From: Methanobacteriota archaeon
GTDB lineage: Archaea > Halobacteriota > Halobacteria > Halobacteriales > Halalkalicoccaceae
Assembly: GCA_022561895.1 (NCBI GenBank)
Contig: JADFQH010000152.1
Location: forward strand, 1 to 7,208
Length of the DNA stretch: 7,208 nt
Direction: 5' to 3'
Shown here: positions 5,874 to 7,208 of the stretch, piece after piece
Numbering within the stretch: position 1 is the stretch's first letter
How the letters are laid out: every line of letters starts with the position of its first letter
The notes under the pieces: generated by a model
The model's database searches: none
The model's input: only the letters and a program-made list of their open reading frames with translations
What the model was told of the DNA's origin: nothing
Made by a program: the position numbers and the translations under genes

Positions 5874-6296
5874 CTACATGAAGCTCCCGAGACCCGTCTG
5901 TTGCTGGCCGGACTTTACCTCGTCCCAGGAGATGTCGAGCGCCGTGAGAACCGGTGAGATCGGGTTTTCGAGCGTTTTTTCGAGCATCGTCTCCCAATCG
6001 ACTTCGAACTCCTCGGGAATCTGGTCGGGGTATTCGAAACAGATCACATCGGGGCTGCGTTTGAACGCCCCGTAGAGTCGATCTCGCTGTGGATCAAACC
6101 CTTCTTCCTCTTCCATTCGTCGGAAGAAGCTTGGATGGACCTTCTTTAGATAGAGACGTTTGGGTTTGCTCCCACGATTGAAGTTCGTTCCCAACAGGAG
6201 ATTGGCGTACTTTGCGCCGCGAATTCGGGCGGTGTCGGTATCATACGCGTCGAGTCGCTTTCCGATCCCGCCGGGAATCGCGATCCGGTCGGGATC
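5874..6296 (-). CDS. polB: Family-B DNA polymerase, C-terminal 140 residues, broken at its 5' side
   Basis: The minus-strand frame ending at TAG 5876-5874 carries a haloarchaeal PolB C-terminus: GIGKRLDAYDTD, RGAKYANLLLGTNF, RGSKPKRLYLKKV, DVICFEYPDQIPEEFEVDW, a helical stretch and the final QTGLGSFM. This matches the thumb-end layout of archaeal PolB, where VGLGAW-type endings occur. QTGLGSFM also fits a PCNA-interaction box (Q-x-x-L-x-x-F-M). From memory, polB lies directly before sufC in Haloferax, so it appears to be the native neighbour. Codons upstream of about 6296 no longer read as polymerase: the exonuclease, palm and finger regions are absent and the frame continues into a different protein. 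The gene is therefore cut by a junction, either an assembly join or a real rearrangement. The boundary is uncertain by some tens of bases. Confidence 0.72.
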   Translation of the reverse strand, partial: DPDRIAIPGGIGKRLDAYDTDTARIRGAKYANLLLGTNFNRGSKPKRLYLKKVHPSFFRRMEEEEGFDPQRDRLYGAFKRSPDVICFEYPDQIPEEFEVDWETMLEKTLENPISPVLTALDISWDEVKSGQQQTGLGSFM

Positions 6297-6644
6297 GATC
6301 TCCGTCAACCGGTCCACAAGCACCGTATCCTCCACCAACTCAGCGCCCCAGAATAGGCTTTGGTGCTCCACCGGGACCCAGTCCTTGACGATAATCACGT
6401 CGCACCCATCGGGCGCGACCCAAGCAATCACCGCTTCCGGTTGGTTGATGGCGCGGGCCAAGGCGAAAGGCCGAAGGTCGAGGGAGGAAACACGGATTCT
6501 CGCCCGCTGCATGGTGTCCATGAACGAAGTTATGGAGCGCCGACTGGCTGCCAGCAACAACCAGCGTGTCCGGTCGAACCGGTCCGGGAGGTGGTGCCAC
6601 AGCGTTATAGCATGGGTCCACCATGGCGGATGGCGCTCCCGGCG
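6297..6644 (-). pseudogene. PilM-like (type IV pilus assembly ATPase) internal fragment, fused in frame to polB end
   Basis: The same frame as polB is open back to a TGA at 6647-6645. Its residues read TLWHHLPDRFDRTRWLLLAA, then FMDTMQRARIRVSSLDLRP, FALARAINQPEAVIAWVAP and DGCDVIIVKDWVPVEHQSL. This resembles the middle of bacterial PilM, an actin-fold protein with a 'D-x-x-P-x-A-L-A-R-A' motif after a helix and a following '-D-(V/I)-x-(I/L)-V' strand. The match is to Chloroflexota-type PilM as I remember it. Codon choice (caa, tgg, gat, ttg) and the lower acidity differ from the suf genes. There is no start, no N-terminal ATP-binding region and no natural end. It is best read as foreign DNA joined to the contig, less likely a real transfer. 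PilM identity is moderate. Confidence 0.45.
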
Positions 6645-6711
6645 TCACTTTGAGCATCTGACCTCTAATAGACTGCAACCGATGACACTCGAGATCGGGT
6701 TCCTCTTCCTT

Positions 6712-6951
6712 CTTGTCGCCGATCAGCGCCTCGGCCTCCGCGCTCTGGCGGCCGTCCTGGACCGAGGCCGTCACGCGGACCTCCCCCTTGAAGTCTGCCG
6801 GGACGGCGACGGAGAAGGCGCGCGTCTGCTGCTCGTCCTCCCGCGTGAAGTTGAGCAGCGTCGCCTGCCCCAGCGGGCGCTCGTCCGCGGCGGCCACCAG
6901 AACGCCGATGGCCGGGCTGAGAAAGACGTTCAGGTCAGTGGGCCTTGACAT
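6712..6951 (-). CDS. Unidentified high-GC coding fragment (about 80 codons)
   Basis: From an ATG at 6951 (the frame is open slightly further upstream) about 80 codons have almost only G or C in the third position, the mark of true coding in a high-GC genome. The peptide starts MSRPTDLNVFLSPAIGVLVA and continues with RAFSVAVPADFKGEVRVTAS, a pattern of alternating hydrophobic residues suggesting a beta-sandwich-type domain. I recognise no family. After about 6712 the third-position bias collapses (gat, tgt, cat, tct, att, aga), although the frame stays open to 6340, so the real gene probably ends or is broken there. It is not the frame of the PilM-like piece. Part of the joined right-hand end of the window. 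Confidence 0.4.
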
Positions 6952-7032
6952 GAAGAGCCAGGTATAGACTGCGTGTGGAACACATTTTCACCCACCCTCG
7001 GACTTTCAGCCATTAGAACACTGATTTCGCTG

Positions 7033-7206
7033 ATGTGTGATCCGAAATGGATGGTAGACAGTTATGATTTATCAGGGGTTGAAGCAAGCAAGAAGGTCAG
7101 GTTTGTTTATCTTCTTAAAGGCAGGGGGGCAGAAATGGGCGTTGTTGAAAAGTTTGGAGGAAGATTCACTGCTCTAGGCTCTTTTATGATTCCATTATTT
7201 AGAGAT
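7033..7206 (+). CDS. Unidentified low-GC ORF running off the window
   Basis: The frame is open from 6949 to the window end, with the first ATG at 7033 giving at least 58 residues (MCDPKWMVDSYD..., then KKVRFVYLLKGRG and EKFGGRFTALGSF). Codons are AT-ending (gat, tta, gtt, aaa, aga), and GC over the last 188 bases is about 42% by hand count, far below the rest of the window. Composition looks protein-like but I recognise no family. The start is uncertain, and the true gene could begin earlier if 6952-7032 is part of it. The opposite strand has no frame open across this stretch. Confidence 0.35.
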   Translation, partial: MCDPKWMVDSYDLSGVEASKKVRFVYLLKGRGAEMGVVEKFGGRFTALGSFMIPLFRD

Positions 7207-7208
7207 AG

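Noticed and set aside
6160..6948. Plus-strand frame of 262 codons over the right-hand mosaic
   Set aside because: It runs antisense to polB, the PilM-like piece and the high-GC block, whose minus-strand frames show family motifs or G/C third-position bias.

Overview
The window looks like the chromosome of a halophilic archaeon (Halobacteria). The proteins are very acidic (Asp/Glu-rich, few Lys), the coding DNA is GC-rich with G/C third positions and many gac/gag/cgag words, and the gene order polB - sufC - sufB - sufD is one I recall from Haloferax-type genomes. The last ~900 bases (about 6297-7208) do not fit this picture. They look like pieces of unrelated, probably bacterial, DNA joined end to end.

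Layout. 1-966 (+): the C-terminal 321 residues of a type I restriction endonuclease R subunit (HsdR), cut by the window edge. It converges on a minus-strand operon reading right to left: sufC (5759-4836), sufB (4804-3386), sufD (3389-2172), a ferritin-like protein (2122-1622) and a DtxR-family regulator (1438-1004). A candidate promoter and a 16-base palindrome precede sufC. Upstream of sufC, in the same direction, is the 3' end of a family-B DNA polymerase (5874 to about 6296), whose reading frame runs without a stop into an apparent PilM-like sequence.

How the genes fit together. SufBCD is the ATP-driven scaffold complex for Fe-S cluster assembly. A ferritin-like (putative iron-binding) protein and a DtxR-type metalloregulator follow it directly, so the operon combines cluster building, iron handling and iron sensing. 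The regulator could act back on the palindrome at the sufC promoter.

Most interesting part. Between the ferritin-like gene and dtxR (1435-1625) lie three imperfect tandem units of 57-61 bases. Each begins with a start-codon block (RTGAAC), followed by a small triloop hairpin and then a Shine-Dalgarno region that in two units lies in a second hairpin just before the next start codon. Hairpin arm sequences differ between units but pairing is kept. The units also form a chain of small ORFs linked by 4-base stop/start overlaps (ATGA, GTGA, ATGA) from the ferritin stop to the dtxR start. This looks like a repeat-built translational-coupling leader. I do not know of a described equivalent.
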